DNA of 64,000 nt, from NCBI GenBank assembly GCA_000181795.3, contig CM012954.1, positions 9,931,249 through 9,995,248 on the forward strand, given 5' to 3'. Each line of letters starts with the position of its first letter. Positions within the stretch are counted from its first letter, which is position 1. The DNA is from Trichinella spiralis. Taxonomy: Eukaryota; Nematoda; Enoplea; Trichinellida; Trichinellidae. The notes under the pieces were generated by a model, which saw only the letters and a list, made by a program, of their open reading frames with translations, was not told where the DNA came from and did not search any database. Below, one piece after another: positions 15,401 to 28,284 of this stretch. Both the position numbers and the translations under genes were made by a program.

Positions 15401-18251
15401 ATCACCAAATAACAGTAGAATTCAAAACAAAAAATGGCTACCAAATAATTATCAGCCAAAACTTCCATCTCCATTATATCCATACTGTTATAATGAGGTT
15501 TCGCTTTACCCATATACTAAGGAAAAAAGAAATTTCTTTTTCTCTTGTTTTCAAATTTAACACATGCACATCAACAAATCGATTACCAATGGACGAAGCT
15601 GAGGATGATGAACTACATATCCATTGTTGTCAACAATAAAAGTATAAGAATGTGTCCCAAGCTGATAAGAATTAAATTTTCACAACACAATCGGAATTAA
15701 TTTTTCACCTGAAGCATTTTACCATATAAAGTGGAGCCATCTGTTGCAATTCGGTAATCAATGCTGACGCTCCAACAACTCCACGGAAGGAATCATTCGC
15801 CACCACCGGAAATGCTACCGTAGCAACAAGTACAGCTCCCTGTGAAAATATCATTATAATGATCTTGACAAAAAAGTGTATCCTATTCGTAGCTTCTTGC
15901 TATTTTACCAAACGGTCGTAATATGCACCGGTCCACACAGGATCAGTGCGATTGCGTTCGGGTGTCAAGCGACTCATAACACCAATGTAGGATTGAACTT
16001 TCTCTTGCACATCTGCCAAGTTTGAGATGTGCGCAAAATAACCACGATTGTAACAAGCCATCCAACGAACCTCTCTCGTTTCGGTTACATCATCACCGAT
16101 TAAATATGTAAAAAATCGAATCTGAAATGCATATCATGAGCACAGAATAAAAATGTAAATCAATAAACGACAATCAGAAAATTGCTTACCGTCTTATCTT
16201 TGTTGTACTTTTCAAATATATCTTCGTAGGTATCACTCGGCCCATCGGTAATGAGCATAATCGCATTCTGACAGCCACTGTTAACTCCGGGATTTTGAGA
16301 TGCCTGCAGAAAAAAACACAATTACAAGTAAAACATATGCAATGCACAATTATATTAATAATTACTTCGATTAAAACTTCAAATGCTAATGATAACGCAG
16401 CTGGATAATTGGCAATGCCTTCTGCTGTGACATTATCCAAAGTGACTCGCATCAACTGAATGAATTAAATCTTTCAAAAAAGTGCTTGTTTCGTTAATCA
16501 GTCTGCAATTTATATTATTTACCTTTTTATTTTTGATTGTCGCCTGTACCAAGCGATTTCGAAAGCAAGATAAAATAAATTTGGGTTCTTCAGAAAACTG
16601 GAAAAACATGAATGAAAATTTTGAAAAAAATTCCTCCATAAAAAAACTACACCGCAACGTACCACGATCATGTTAAAAAAATCGTTTTCAGTAAGTGTTT
16701 CTAAAATCATTTCTATTGTCTGTTTGGCAATTTCAAAACGCTGACCCAACATTGAACCACTCATATCGAGCATGATGATTATATTCTTCGCATGAGTGGC
16801 TGCATCAATGTACCTGAAAATTCATAATGAAATACTGTATTGAAAAAATCAATTCCATTACCATTCAGAATTTCTGCAGTCGTACATGTCCAAACATGTG
16901 TGAGAATCATCGTAAAACCAAGGAGAGGCGGGATAAAATCTCATAAAACCTTTCTGCGAGCAAAAATACTGCCAACTGGCAGCGAAAAATTCTCTAGCTC
17001 GACGAGCTTTGAAAATATCATCCAAACTTTCGGTCCAAATGATTTCACTTAACAATTCTGGATCTAGATAATAATAATGATAATAATAATAAAACAAGTC
17101 AATTGGAATTAAAATTAAATTCAACAAATCAACCTCGAGCGTAAACTGGTGTAGGCACATGAATTGCTGATTTTTCAGTGTTTACCGGAAGATTGAAAAA
17201 GTTTGGATTTGGAATATAGCTGACAGACAAAGATGAATTAATTAGCAATGGGTCGACATAGTGTCGATTCAAGCATGACTTGGAGTCGACAAATCGATAC
17301 TAAAATTTCACAATTAAATAAATGTTGTCAGAAAGGGAATATTGCTAACAAAATCATCGCTTTGGAGATCATTTATCGCCTCTCTGTCCACCATCTGGAA
17401 AAGACTGTAAGAATTTTCCAAATTCTCCTTCAAAATCTACAAAAATCATACATTGAAATGTATGACGAAAACTGCGAAAAAAAACAACATCTGCACCTCA
17501 GCTAATTGTCGTCTTCGACCTAAAAACTTTTCCAGACGAGCTTTCATCACATCGATAACTTCTTCTGGATCAAAATATTCTACCCGTGCATTTTTTTCCT
17601 GATACTTCTGAAGATTGATTTAATTTTCACTTTATTTATAAATTAATGCAATTTTTATACAGTGTTCTGATAAAAATTATTCTACTTGTTCAAGTTCTTC
17701 GGCTTGAGTAGCCGTTGTTGCGGTCGAATACAGATCCAAGCCGAAACTTTTCGCCCACTGTTCAACACTAAGAAGAAAAATCGATGTTGTATACTTTCAG
17801 ATTAAAAATACACCAATACACACATTGAAGCGCTGATTGGAATAGCGCCTCTACCACGCAGATCTTGGGCATGTAATTCTGCTGCCAAAGCAAACAGCCG
17901 GAAAAACAAGCCTATTAAAAAGCAAATTGTAAATATTCAAATAATATTTAAAACACTTAACTTGAAATTTTGCTTCACTAATAAATGTGTAGTCAATTTG
18001 AGAATAATTTTAAATGTTGAAAAAAGTCTCAACAGGCAAATTCATGCACAATGAACAGAAGAAAAATAAATTTCAAATGCATTCACAAGCTTCTGCGTAA
18101 ACAAAATGAAGCTGTCAATTAGCTGTGCTGAACAATATTTAACATGTTCGTTCACATTATAAAACACTACTGCAGTTTGAAGTGAAAATATTTTTCTAAA
18201 TTTTCCAAGAAAATATAATATAAAAAATAATAAAACAATTATACAAGCCAT
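12452..18251 (-). CDS. unc-36: Voltage-gated calcium channel alpha2/delta subunit (unc-36 type)
   Basis: This is the auxiliary subunit that promotes surface delivery of high-voltage-activated calcium channels. A first exon of seven bases (ATG at 18251) joins to a hydrophobic signal segment [16 protein letters not shown]. Next come the VWA-N region (17.7-16.86 kb, with [13 protein letters not shown] and the block [15 protein letters not shown]), the von Willebrand A domain with MIDAS motif MLDMSGSM (16.76 kb) and [16 protein letters not shown] (16.25 kb), and the Cache-like region spread over many small exons (16.1-13.0 kb). The last exons encode [20 protein letters not shown] and a hydrophobic tail [13 protein letters not shown] preceded by CSGC, consistent with a GPI or membrane anchor. 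The stop is at 12452. Some 20 small exons are present; boundaries of several central ones were not fixed. Worm unc-36 and tag-180 are both candidate orthologues. Confidence 0.93.
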
Positions 18252-19477
18252 TACCAAACAACATTACGTAAATCGTAAACCAGCAAATGCAGTTTCAGTC
18301 ATTGGATTCTTAATTGCTCTTCATTAAATTTTAATATAAATATGACAATATGCTGGTGAACAAAGCAAGCAAAATGAACAACCAACCAACTTCATAGAAG
18401 AATTCAGTGTTGCGCATTGCAAACAACGCCGTGTTGTTTCAACATTATTGCTTTCAAATTATGCATAAACTTTTCCATAAAAAGATTCATTATTCTCTTG
18501 TTTAATTGACAATCTATCTTTCCACAATCAACTACATGCCTTTAAAAATTAAATTTGCAAAAGTTACGGTAGTTATGCTTACCGTAATATTTATGATTAA
18601 GTATATAAGTATAAATAATTATTGTTTATTATAAAACAAATTTAATAATCCATTAATACATTTAAATATATAATGAGTTTTTTTTATTTCATTTAAAATT
18701 ACATATATTTTTTTTATTATTTGTAGATTTTAATTTTTATTTTTAACAATCATTATATTGATTTGTGATGTAAGAAGAAATACACGGTGGTGGGTTAACA
18801 AATGAGATCTTAGTATTGATGCTTTGCGCGGATGTATAGAAAAACGTTATTGTTCAAATGTTTGAAAGTGAAAATTTTCATTATCAAGAATGATAAATTA
18901 TTGAAAATGGATGTTTTCAACTGAATTTCAAGCAAGCTTTCTCATCGTCTGTTTACGGCTTTCGTGCCGACTGAAAAGTTGATTTCAAATAAAAGAATGT
19001 TAATTCTATGTTTGTGGTGCCGTAAATTTTTAAAATAAAATAAAATAAAATGTATCTTTTCGTGATGATTAAAATTTGATCTGTCATTTGATGTTATTTT
19101 GCTGTTTTGTTGCACTTTGTGCTTGATTGCTGTCAGATGGAAAGCAGTGGCGCTCACCAGTCGTCAGTTGCAGTGTAAAAGGTTCGTTCAACTGGACAAA
19201 TTATTCGAAAATGTTAGGCACAGGTTGTGTATGCAGTTTATTGCTTTTCTTTCACTTTCACAAAATTCTTTGTCGAAGTTCAAAACAAACTACAAAGCAC
19301 GGACTAGGGTGAGAAAAAAAATGCTAAAAAATGAAAAGCAAGTTCAGCGATAAAATTTAATTGACAAAACTTGTTCTTCATAATATGACAGGGCTGGTAT
19401 TAATTTGTTATATAACAGAATGCAAAAATGGTCGAACAACAACTTGGTAAACAAATTTACTTACTGCTACTTGAGAA
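18252..19477. other. Divergent intergenic region, alpha2/delta to Ly6
   Basis: About 1.2 kb separating two divergently transcribed genes, so both promoters probably lie here. It is AT-rich with long T runs near 18.66-18.75 kb. No coding exon was recognised. Confidence 0.55.
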
Positions 19478-20178
19478 ATGTTTCTTCAACAGAAGCTAAT
19501 TATTCTGCTGTTTGCCTGTTATTTTGGCCATGCACTGAAATGTTACGTTTGCAACACAGGTCCGAATGTATGTGATGCAAAATTAGTTCGCAAAAATGTA
19601 ATCAATATAATAATACATTTCATTCTAGCAAGATGATCACCAACCATGCGTTGGGAAAATTGAGGAATGTCCAGAAGATGTGCACAGTTGTACAATGGTG
19701 TTGTATGAAACATCAAATGGTGTTGTTGGCAAAAGAAAATTTTGCACCGCTTCTGCATCACCTATTCACGATTATATGCGCAGTTTTCCAGATAGCACAT
19801 TTTGCCATAAAATAAATACAGTAATCGTGGCATAATAAAATCATAAAACGTTATTTGAATATTTTAAACATTATTTCAGTCGACATTATCAGGAAAAGAT
19901 TCCAGTAGAAAACCAAGACCAAAGAACCTGGCAGCAGATACAATGCCTCCAGCTCCACCAGTTGATATGGTTCGTATATATTATATATACTTGTTTATTT
20001 TTCATAACATTATTTTCAGAAATACACTCTTATTTGCGTCTGCAACGGTGAATTGTGCAACCGAGGTTCTCATACCGATATGGTCAACAACTTAATGCCA
20101 GAATCATCGATTAATAATGCAAGGATGCTGAAAAAAATGACAAACGATGAAGATTACAACGTCTTGGAATTCAAATAG
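19478..20178 (+). CDS. Secreted Ly6/uPAR three-finger-like protein
   Basis: Four exons form one frame. ATG at 19478 opens a signal peptide LIILLFACYFGHA, immediately followed by LKCYVCNTGP, the usual first Cys pair of Ly6/three-finger domains. Exon 2 (19629 on) adds CVGKIEECPEDVHSCTMV and FCTASASP, exon 3 adds a Pro/Lys/Ser-rich linker RKPRPKNLAADTMPPAPPVD, and exon 4 begins KYTLICVCNGELCNRG, the Ly6 signature ending in CN. The domain pattern is thus interrupted by about 30 low-complexity residues just before the last cysteines. No C-terminal hydrophobic GPI signal is seen, so the product may be soluble; its tail is about 35 polar residues. Exon 1 ends at either 19585 or 19597, giving an intron of 43 or 31 nt. 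Ligand is unknown. Confidence 0.82.
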
Positions 20179-20787
20179 TATGAACCTTGTTCAAAAAGTA
20201 CTGTTTTTTTCATTATTTTCTAGCAGCTTGTTTATTCTACAAAATAGTCATATAGTTACCTCTTGTATAACAGAATTGTCTTCAGATTTTTCACAGAAAC
20301 GACTGTATATATTTGTATATAAACTTAAATTAAATTAAATTAAATTACAAAAGACTTACTTTTTCAAATTTTCAAATCGTGCATCTCAGAATCGTTTACT
20401 AAAATAATGAATTCTGCTTTGGATTTTAAACATCACGCATTTCAAAACGTTATTGCTAAAATAAAAATTACATTCGAGCAAGCTAAAACAGAATTAAAAC
20501 TTTTATAGTAAGAATAAAACAAACCAAATGCATGCTAAACTATACATTACTTTAAAATAAAGTGCAAAAATTACGCACATTTAGAATGAAAATGTTGATG
20601 AAAATTATTAGAATAGATTCATATACGTCAAAACATTTTTTTATCAATTATGGCATGTGATTAAGACGTATTTTTCTAAAGAATTTTACACAAAATCAAT
20701 GCAACAAACACCCTGCTGATGATCATCTATCTTATTGAATGAAATCAAACTGACATTCAAACAAAGCAAAAAAAAACACAATTAGAA
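20179..20787. other. Convergent intergenic region
   Basis: About 600 bp between the Ly6 gene and the orphan gene, which point towards each other. It probably holds only 3' UTRs; it includes short ATTAA repeats near 20.32-20.34 kb. Confidence 0.6.
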
Positions 20788-21636
20788 TCAGTTTACTGTA
20801 AAATCTTTTACGCCTACTAAACACTTACGCAACATAACTAACTGATTTGCATAATTTTCCACAGAAAATGCTTTAAAAGAACATTCTGGCAAGTACGCGT
20901 GGGGCAAGAAGTTCAATGCAGAATAATACGATGTGAAATCATATTTTGAAGCACTGTCGTATGGATGCAGATTAAGATTTGAAAAGAAGAAATTTTCAGA
21001 TTTGCATTCGGAAAATTTTCCATTATCAATTTTACCAAAGTTGACAGATGGATTTCGCAATGTCGACGGCTTAAGAATGGGCTTTGGCTCTTTTGACGAA
21101 CAGTTTATGCTAATTTTATTTTCATTTTCTTCTTCCACAAGCGGAATTTTCCACTGAACTTTTGATTTGCCATTGTTCTCTTTTGCATCGTCAAAAGTAA
21201 AATTGAAAGTGCAGCTTTGCCCATAATTTTCTTCAAAAAATTCATCACAGCTCGTATCATTTTCGAACTGCTTCATCTGAGCTAACATTTGTTGAAACAA
21301 TTTATTCTCAACATTCATTCTGCTACTACTACTACTACTACTACAGTGGCTTTGTTCAGGTGCTTCTGACTTCGGCAAACGCTCTTTAGACACATCTCTT
21401 ACTAAAGGTCTAAATTCCAAATACGGTGTTCTCGGTAACTTCAATAACTTTACTTCTTCACCTGGCCAAACTGCTGCTGCTTTGATGAAAACTTTTTGTA
21501 TGAAAACTGTATCATTGAAAGTTTTAGTCTGCTTTTCCAAAGAAACATCAATGTCAATTTCAGTGTATTTTTGAAAATTTCCAATCTCTTCCTTTTCCAT
21601 ATAACGCTTAAGCAGTTTGTCAGATATTACTTTCAT
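20788..21636 (-). CDS. Orphan protein, 282 residues
   Basis: I do not recognise this protein. It is an intronless 849-base frame starting at an ATG, long for such AT-rich DNA. The sequence is hydrophilic and probably largely disordered: an N-terminal charged helix, a segment with PGEEVKLLKLPRTPYLEFRP (about residues 58-77), a run of serines (about 99-106) encoded by repeated AGT/AGC-type codons, an acidic centre (DEFFEENYG, EEENENK) and an aromatic C-terminal third. There is no signal peptide and no membrane span. A coding role is inferred from length and composition; no family is assigned. Confidence 0.55.
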   Translation of the reverse strand: MKVISDKLLKRYMEKEEIGNFQKYTEIDIDVSLEKQTKTFNDTVFIQKVFIKAAAVWPGEEVKLLKLPRTPYLEFRPLVRDVSKERLPKSEAPEQSHCSSSSSSSRMNVENKLFQQMLAQMKQFENDTSCDEFFEENYGQSCTFNFTFDDAKENNGKSKVQWKIPLVEEENENKISINCSSKEPKPILKPSTLRNPSVNFGKIDNGKFSECKSENFFFSNLNLHPYDSASKYDFTSYYSALNFLPHAYLPECSFKAFSVENYANQLVMLRKCLVGVKDFTVN

Positions 21637-24600
21637 TTAAAAAAAGGCAAAATTTTTCAAACGTTAAATTGAAACATTCGCAAAGCATAAATAAATACTA
21701 TTACAAGATTATTACTGGATAAGCTTTAACTTTTTTCCTTTGACTTTATTGAAATATATTATTATAAGTGAAAAAAATTGCAAAATTTGTATGATCTATT
21801 TGAAAGAATACATTTATCAATAATTTAGCAAACAAAATTCAAGTGTGACTTACTTTGCAAAATCCGCAGTCTTTTCTTGTCAAAATGAAATTTGTTTGGA
21901 AAAAGTTAACAGTTGAAATTATTCCCTGAAGTTGAACTTCATTAATTATGCTTTTTCATCTTATTCACGTTCCTCTATTTCTTCTTCTTCTTCTTCTTCT
22001 TCTTTTTCTTGGAACCAAGCTTATATTAAATAAGTATTCAAGAATTGCGATCAACAACCTGATTGATGCAAACAGCCGTGTGCAAAGTTGACAGTCGCAG
22101 CATATCTATCTGACTGAATCTCTGCCTCATTTGATTAATTGCAAGCATTTGTTATTTATTCAGTTTGCTCAAATTTAAGCTAAAACTTTTCCTTAAATAA
22201 ATAACTAAGTAATCAAAAAATAAAATACAGTAAAATTAAAATATTTCATTTTTAGAAATTCCTCTTTAGTTCTTGATTCGTGACGCATGATTCGTGTTTT
22301 GTAATCAAGGAATACTGTAACTTGTGAAAAGAAGAAAATAAGTACATATATGTACATGCATACCTGCAATATGCAAGATACGATATGAGATGTTATTGTC
22401 AAAATGTAAAATGTGCAACGGAAAAAAACTTGGATTACAGAAATGAAAACCGAATTGAAATTTCATGATATTTTTGAAACAAAAGTATTAAAATTCATTA
22501 AACAGAAGAATATCATTAAAATATTTTAAATCAGCATAAATTTTATCAAGGTTGTATTACAGGGTATTGCTTCATAAGTAAAATACTAATGAAGAATGCA
22601 TGAGAATTCTCTGGACGATGAGAACAAATTTTTACAATATTGATAAAAAAACAATTTGAATAGAGGAATATTTGCACATTTTCATCTTATAAACAAAAAT
22701 AAAACTATAACAGCAATGTTGATTTTCATTTTAGTTGTGCAAATAAAAAAACTGAACTCAAAGCACGGAATTATGAATTATATTTTCTGGAAAAAATTTT
22801 TCAAATAAACTATAGGTATTTTTGTTAATAGTTTGATCAAAATTTGACAATTTATCGCAGTGAATGAAGAAAAGTGGAGAGAAATTTAGTAACATTGCTA
22901 ATCGATCAGCCTATTCGCAGTGTGAAATAAGTATTAGTAGTTTTGGTTTATTAAATTAATTTTCACGCTGTCCCCGTTGCCCCCTCCTGCCCAACAGAAG
23001 ATTTCTAAGATTTAAGTCAACGTTGCCAGCAGTTGACGTAGTCGTAAAAAGGGAGGAGGATTAGCTTTACAGATTCACAAAACGGAAAATAAGTGAAAGA
23101 TTGATTTTCGGTAAAATGCGAACCCCTGGATCGCTTTTTGTGAAAAAGAAGTGATGGCATTAACGCATCCACCAATTTCTAGAGAAAGCCATTCTAGTGT
23201 TGTTTTTAGGAAAGAGGAAAATTCCGCCTGTCATTATCATTAATTTCCTAGCCAAACGACTATTTCAAAACTCCTGTGATGCATAATTAACAGGTACTAA
23301 CTACTACTCATACTACTGATACCACTACTACTGGTAATGACAATAATAAAATAATGGTTTTGCATTTTTTCAATCTGGATTTCACAGTTCAATCTGGAGA
23401 AAACGTCAAATATTACTTACTGTAAGTGGCTATTGATGAAAATAATTTCATAGAAAAAATATCGCTTTATATTTACTTAAAATAAAGAAATAAATATATT
23501 TCAATCGTCACGACCTCTTTCAAACTTCATCTACTGCATTCAACACCCATCAGCATTTCTACAGTCTACAGCTACTACTATATTTTAAATTTGAGCAAAT
23601 TTAAACTTCTTTTTTTTCAACTCTTTAAACACAACCTATCCTTATTATACTGCTTATTTCAAAGAAAAAAAACCAAATAATTATTAGATTAATAATAAAA
23701 TGAAGAAAACTGTTAAGCATGCATGAAATAAAATTGACTTGGCCAAGGCAATGAGCAAGTTACCAACAGGGGGCGCAAGAAGTCTAAATTAGAGGTTGGA
23801 AAGGAAGAACACGCAAGCAAAGAAATGAAAATGCATCCATCGGCCAAAACTGACATTAAGAAGAATGGACGGACACTTTTGGCAATCATGTACGGTTGAA
23901 TAATTTATTCATACTTTAACACAAATTTCGCGCGAGTTAATGTGGTCTGCGTTGTTGGTTCGACCATTTCTCAAGAGAAAAGTGATTTTCACATAATAAT
24001 ACCAACACTTCACATGAAAACGTAAGTGGCGAGTGATCTTTTTTTCAATTTTAATGTAAATCCGTTTCAAAACTGATCGACTGATCAACTTTTCGCAAAC
24101 TTAATAAATCTGTCAGCTGAAAATGCATCTATAATTTTACACTACATTATTATACTACTACTTTGCAGTGTAAGTTCACATATTTTGATTGCCACTTGAC
24201 AAATCATCTAAAAAACTTTCCAACATTAATTTTTAAATGACAATATTCGTAATAAATATTGCTTGCTTTGAAAACATTTATACATAAACTAAAAGGATGA
24301 AAATGAATCTAATATCATATTTAATATGCAATATAATATTCATAACTTTCAAAATGTCAAAATTTTATAGAATTTCAAAACTTTTGTGCATGTTTCTTTC
24401 AAAAAATATTATGAAACAGTTCTCAGTTCAAAATAGATGCTGAAAGGATTTTCTCTGAAGTTGAAAGCTTTCTCAGAGTGAATAACCTTTTGCATAAGGT
24501 AGGATTAAAGTTTTTGTATTAATAATAATGATAATATTTATCATTATTGTTGATTTGTGAGGAAAAATTCCCTCAAGCTGTCTATCCTCTCTATCAGAGT

Positions 24601-26756
24601 TGTTCCCAAAGTTGGAGCCTAATTGAATTGTCAATCATGCTGTGCAATCTTATTTATCCATGTCTAATCATTGTGGCATCCATAATCAATTATTTATCAT
24701 TATGTAATGCAAATGAATAGGAACAGAGTGAAAAATCAGATTAACCAAGTATATTATTGTAATACGCACAACAACTGTTTATTTCGGCGGATGGAGAAAA
24801 TTAAATTATGACATCGTACATAACAATTCTGTTTAAAATCTTCAAATTTTACAATAAACAGAAATTAAGTAAAAAATTACCTATTAAATAATATCAAAAT
24901 TACATTAACAAAAAATTCAAATAAAGTAAAAATGATGATTTTTTGAAAAAATGATTATTATCTGGTTCAATTAAATTCAATTCTGCAAACAATTTCATTA
25001 TCAGCAAATTTCAACTAAACAATGTGAACAATGTAAAATTATACAACTGTTAACATAATTAACAACTACTCGTTGTGAAGTATTTAGCAAAAAAATAATA
25101 AAAAATCACCCTGTATTAAATATATCCGTTACTATGACGAGATAAAATATGAAATTGAAAATGTGGGAGAAAATTGAAAATTACAGTAAAAATAAATAAA
25201 TTTCTCATCACCGCTCTATCTGATATTTGATCTTTAATAAATTTAAAGTTCACACCGGAAGATATTGAAATGAAAATTACAGTCAGATTTTCATCAATAT
25301 TTTACAAATAAATGATGTCAATGCCAGAACGATAGACTCAATTTTCAATTTAAACAACCTGCAGCAATTACTTCAAATAGAAAATATGACGTGTTGATTG
25401 TGCTTTTTGTTTTCAAAATAAAAATCAATCACCTAAACATTGCAGTGATGAATGCACTGAATGCAAATCACCATTTCATCGGAAATTTTAATTTCTGTAA
25501 ACGATACCGTAAGAATTTCAATTTCTGTGTTCTTTTCAAATAAATATTCATTCACACTACCATAAACAACACAAAAAGAACTAGTATTATATACTCTTTT
25601 TTTATATTCAATATAAATCGACAAACAAATTTTAAATATAATCCACTGAATTGTAAAATTTATCAATTTATACACACACTGATGATTGACAGATTATCAT
25701 AATTACTTTCAGTATTATATTAAGACATTGAACGATCCAATTTTTTCCAAATTCATTGTATAAATTCTAATCTATATTGAAAATGAAATTATCTAAGTAA
25801 GAATTCATGCAAAGTACAGAAAGAAAAGATAATTCATGATAAATTTTCACATTCACCTTAATCTGCAAAACAACGGTTTTTTCAACTCATAACTAATCAC
25901 ATTCAATTTATGTAGTATCTAAAACTGTCATCCAAATTTTCAAATCTATTTTCAATAATAATCTATTTTTTGCTTGGATAAAAACAAAAAAGAACAACCA
26001 AGTGAAAAACAGGAAATAATAAGAAGATTAATGCCGGTAGTTTTGATTGAATTGGATGTCGAACGCTTCTCTCATTCGTGGGGCATCATACAATTAAGCG
26101 TGATTATTTTCAGATGAACTAGTACAATGACAAAATTGTACTGACTTGAATTTAAATCTATTTTCATCTAGGAAACGACACTAATCCCATTGCCACTTAA
26201 ATCTAACTTCAACTAAGTGATAGAGCTGAATTTAGCAGATTCTTTTATAATTGACAAAAATGAATCATTTGCAAACGAACAAAACCCATAATACTGGTAC
26301 AAATTTTAACAATAAATCTAAATAAATTTATCTATTCCATACTGACTACACACACGTATACCATTAATAAAAATGCATACATGCATACTTAACGTACGTA
26401 CGTACATGTGCATAGGGGCCAAGACAAAGTACAGAAAAGAAAGATGACTGATTTTTCTCCTACTCATGCATGTATGGATGATACTTTCCAATTGTTAAAA
26501 TTCCTTTCTCGTTCAGGAAAAAAATTATACTAAATTGTACTTGATCATCTTTAAAATCGATTAAAAATTTAATCAAACAATTGTAACACGTAGAAAAAAT
26601 GTAGAATTAATTATTTGAAGGAAAAAATCTCTTCATTTCAACAACTTTTACATATTTTTGTTGTAGATTTATCATGACCAACAACTGGACGACAGAACGT
26701 TGGCATTAGAAAACTGCTGCAAAGAAAAATTGCTTTAGAAAAATATTAATCAAGTG
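21637..26756. other. Gene-poor 5.1 kb stretch
   Basis: No exon with recognisable family content was found on either strand. A block at about 22.97-23.28 kb is less AT-rich, and 23.29-23.34 kb holds a CTACTA/ACTACTACT-type simple repeat. A TTC repeat lies at about 21.98-22.0 kb. A small upstream ORF at 26674-26709 precedes the next gene. The stretch separates divergently pointing genes and may be regulatory. Confidence 0.5.
26674..26709 (+). promoter_or_regulatory. Upstream ORF in leader of the Cys-rich gene
   Basis: An 11-codon frame (ATG at 26674, TAG at 26707-26709) sits 47 bp before the main start codon at 26757. It follows a good acceptor-like TTTTTGTTGTAG at 26655-26666, which suggests that the mature leader begins near 26667 and contains this uORF. 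Confidence 0.4.
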
Positions 26757-27482
26757 ATGGATTTTTCGAAACAATCAATTCATGCGACTATTTTACTGCT
26801 GACATGCTTTGCATTGTTGAAGAAGACAGTGGTCACTCAAAGCGGTGGCAAGCGTTGTCCTGTGGAACAGCTGATGAATTGTTTTGAAGAACTTTTTCCA
26901 CTGATATCCAACACAGATACAATGAATTGTACATTTTACAACCGTTTTCGAAACTGTTTCTACTTTCCCGGTTGTACTGAACAACAAGGAGCATCAGTTG
27001 CAAGCAGAACCTATTTGAAACTTATTGGCACCCATTTGCCAAAAGAATTATTCTTAGCGTTGGCCGCAAGTTGGAAAAATACCTGCACTGCTGAACAATG
27101 TGATCATCCTCCACCCAAGAAAGACTGGTGCCATCACATTATGAATGCCACGGATCAGGCTACTGATGAAAATACAATGAGTGAAATGGAAATGATTTGC
27201 AACAGAGTTTATAAGAAAACTTTGGAACCTTACGTCGCATGTCACAGATTGCAACACATGCTAATTCAGTGGCATAAATTCAGATCTGCACGATGTGGAC
27301 CTTATTCGCCGCAATGCTACTGCAAAGAGGTGCAACTTCAAATTGAACTCTGGTGCAATTTGAGATGCCATATACTGTTTTCATCCAGGGATTCTTCAAC
27401 TTTTCGAAATCCAAGTGCCATTGCCGCTATAATAGTGGCCGTGCTTCTCGTCTATTTACTTTGCTATTGTTGGATATTTTGA
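26757..27482 (+). CDS. Intronless Cys-rich membrane-anchored surface protein
   Basis: I do not recognise the family. The frame of 241 residues has a signal peptide (TILLLTCFALLKKTVVTQ), an ectodomain with about 15 cysteines and at least two N-glycosylation sites (NCTF, NATD), and a C-terminal hydrophobic segment AIAAIIVAVLLVYLLCYCW that ends the protein almost flush, as in a C-terminal anchor. Cysteine pairs such as CGPYSPQCYC and CNLRC punctuate mostly helical sequence, which resembles the general style of helical Cys-rich nematode surface families such as DUF19, but the spacing was not matched. The nearest ATG at 26757 is chosen; an in-frame GTG lies just before it. The single exon is unusual in this window. 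Confidence 0.72.
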   Translation: MDFSKQSIHATILLLTCFALLKKTVVTQSGGKRCPVEQLMNCFEELFPLISNTDTMNCTFYNRFRNCFYFPGCTEQQGASVASRTYLKLIGTHLPKELFLALAASWKNTCTAEQCDHPPPKKDWCHHIMNATDQATDENTMSEMEMICNRVYKKTLEPYVACHRLQHMLIQWHKFRSARCGPYSPQCYCKEVQLQIELWCNLRCHILFSSRDSSTFRNPSAIAAIIVAVLLVYLLCYCWIF

Positions 27483-28284
27483 AACGGATCTTTATTCCAT
27501 CATTAATTCTTTTTATTCTTTAAAATGTCGTTCTAACTATTCAACAGTTTCGCTTTGTACATGCATCTGTTTCCAAATGTTGCCATTGTGCCGTATTTCT
27601 AATATGTTCACACAGTACAAACGCTTCCAAAACCATCATCTTCCAAAAATGTATAAAATGATTAAATTCATTGCTTCTGTTTCTTTCACAAACAGGCGTC
27701 ATTTATGCAAAGACTGAGAAAAAATATTTTCTTTATTGCTCATTTCCACATCTTCCACGAATTTTGACTGCATGATCATACAGTCATTATGCAAGAAATG
27801 CGTGCAAATCACGCTTATAAGTTTCATTCAAAGCCCGATGCAATGGAGAATGAAAAGTGGAAACCATTACATTCAACCATAAAATCAAAAATTCGAACTT
27901 CAAAACTTCAAATTCGAACAAATGCCAAAAAAATAAAATGGACGAACAAACTATTTTTTAAGCATACAATAATATGCTCTGGAGAACAACACAACCAACA
28001 ATCGTGCCAAAATAATTACAATCAGACTGTGTAGAGCGCAAGAGAAAGTGGTATAATTTTCATTTTGGAAATTTCGAACTACACAATTTTGGGCAAGATT
28101 TCAATTTGAAAACAAAATTTCATCAGTGAGCTTTGAGAAAGAAAAATACTGCTTATTTTGAAAACTAACTAAAACAACAATGCACAACGTTGCATTCTGG
28201 CAGTTATTAATGAAGAATTATTACAATTAAATAAGCTGAACTAACACAAAAATGCTAAAAAGCTGAATGGAATTGGAAATGTTT
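27483..28284. other. Convergent intergenic region
   Basis: About 800 bp between the Cys-rich gene and the SLC36 gene, which point towards each other. Only UTR-like sequence was seen. Confidence 0.6.
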
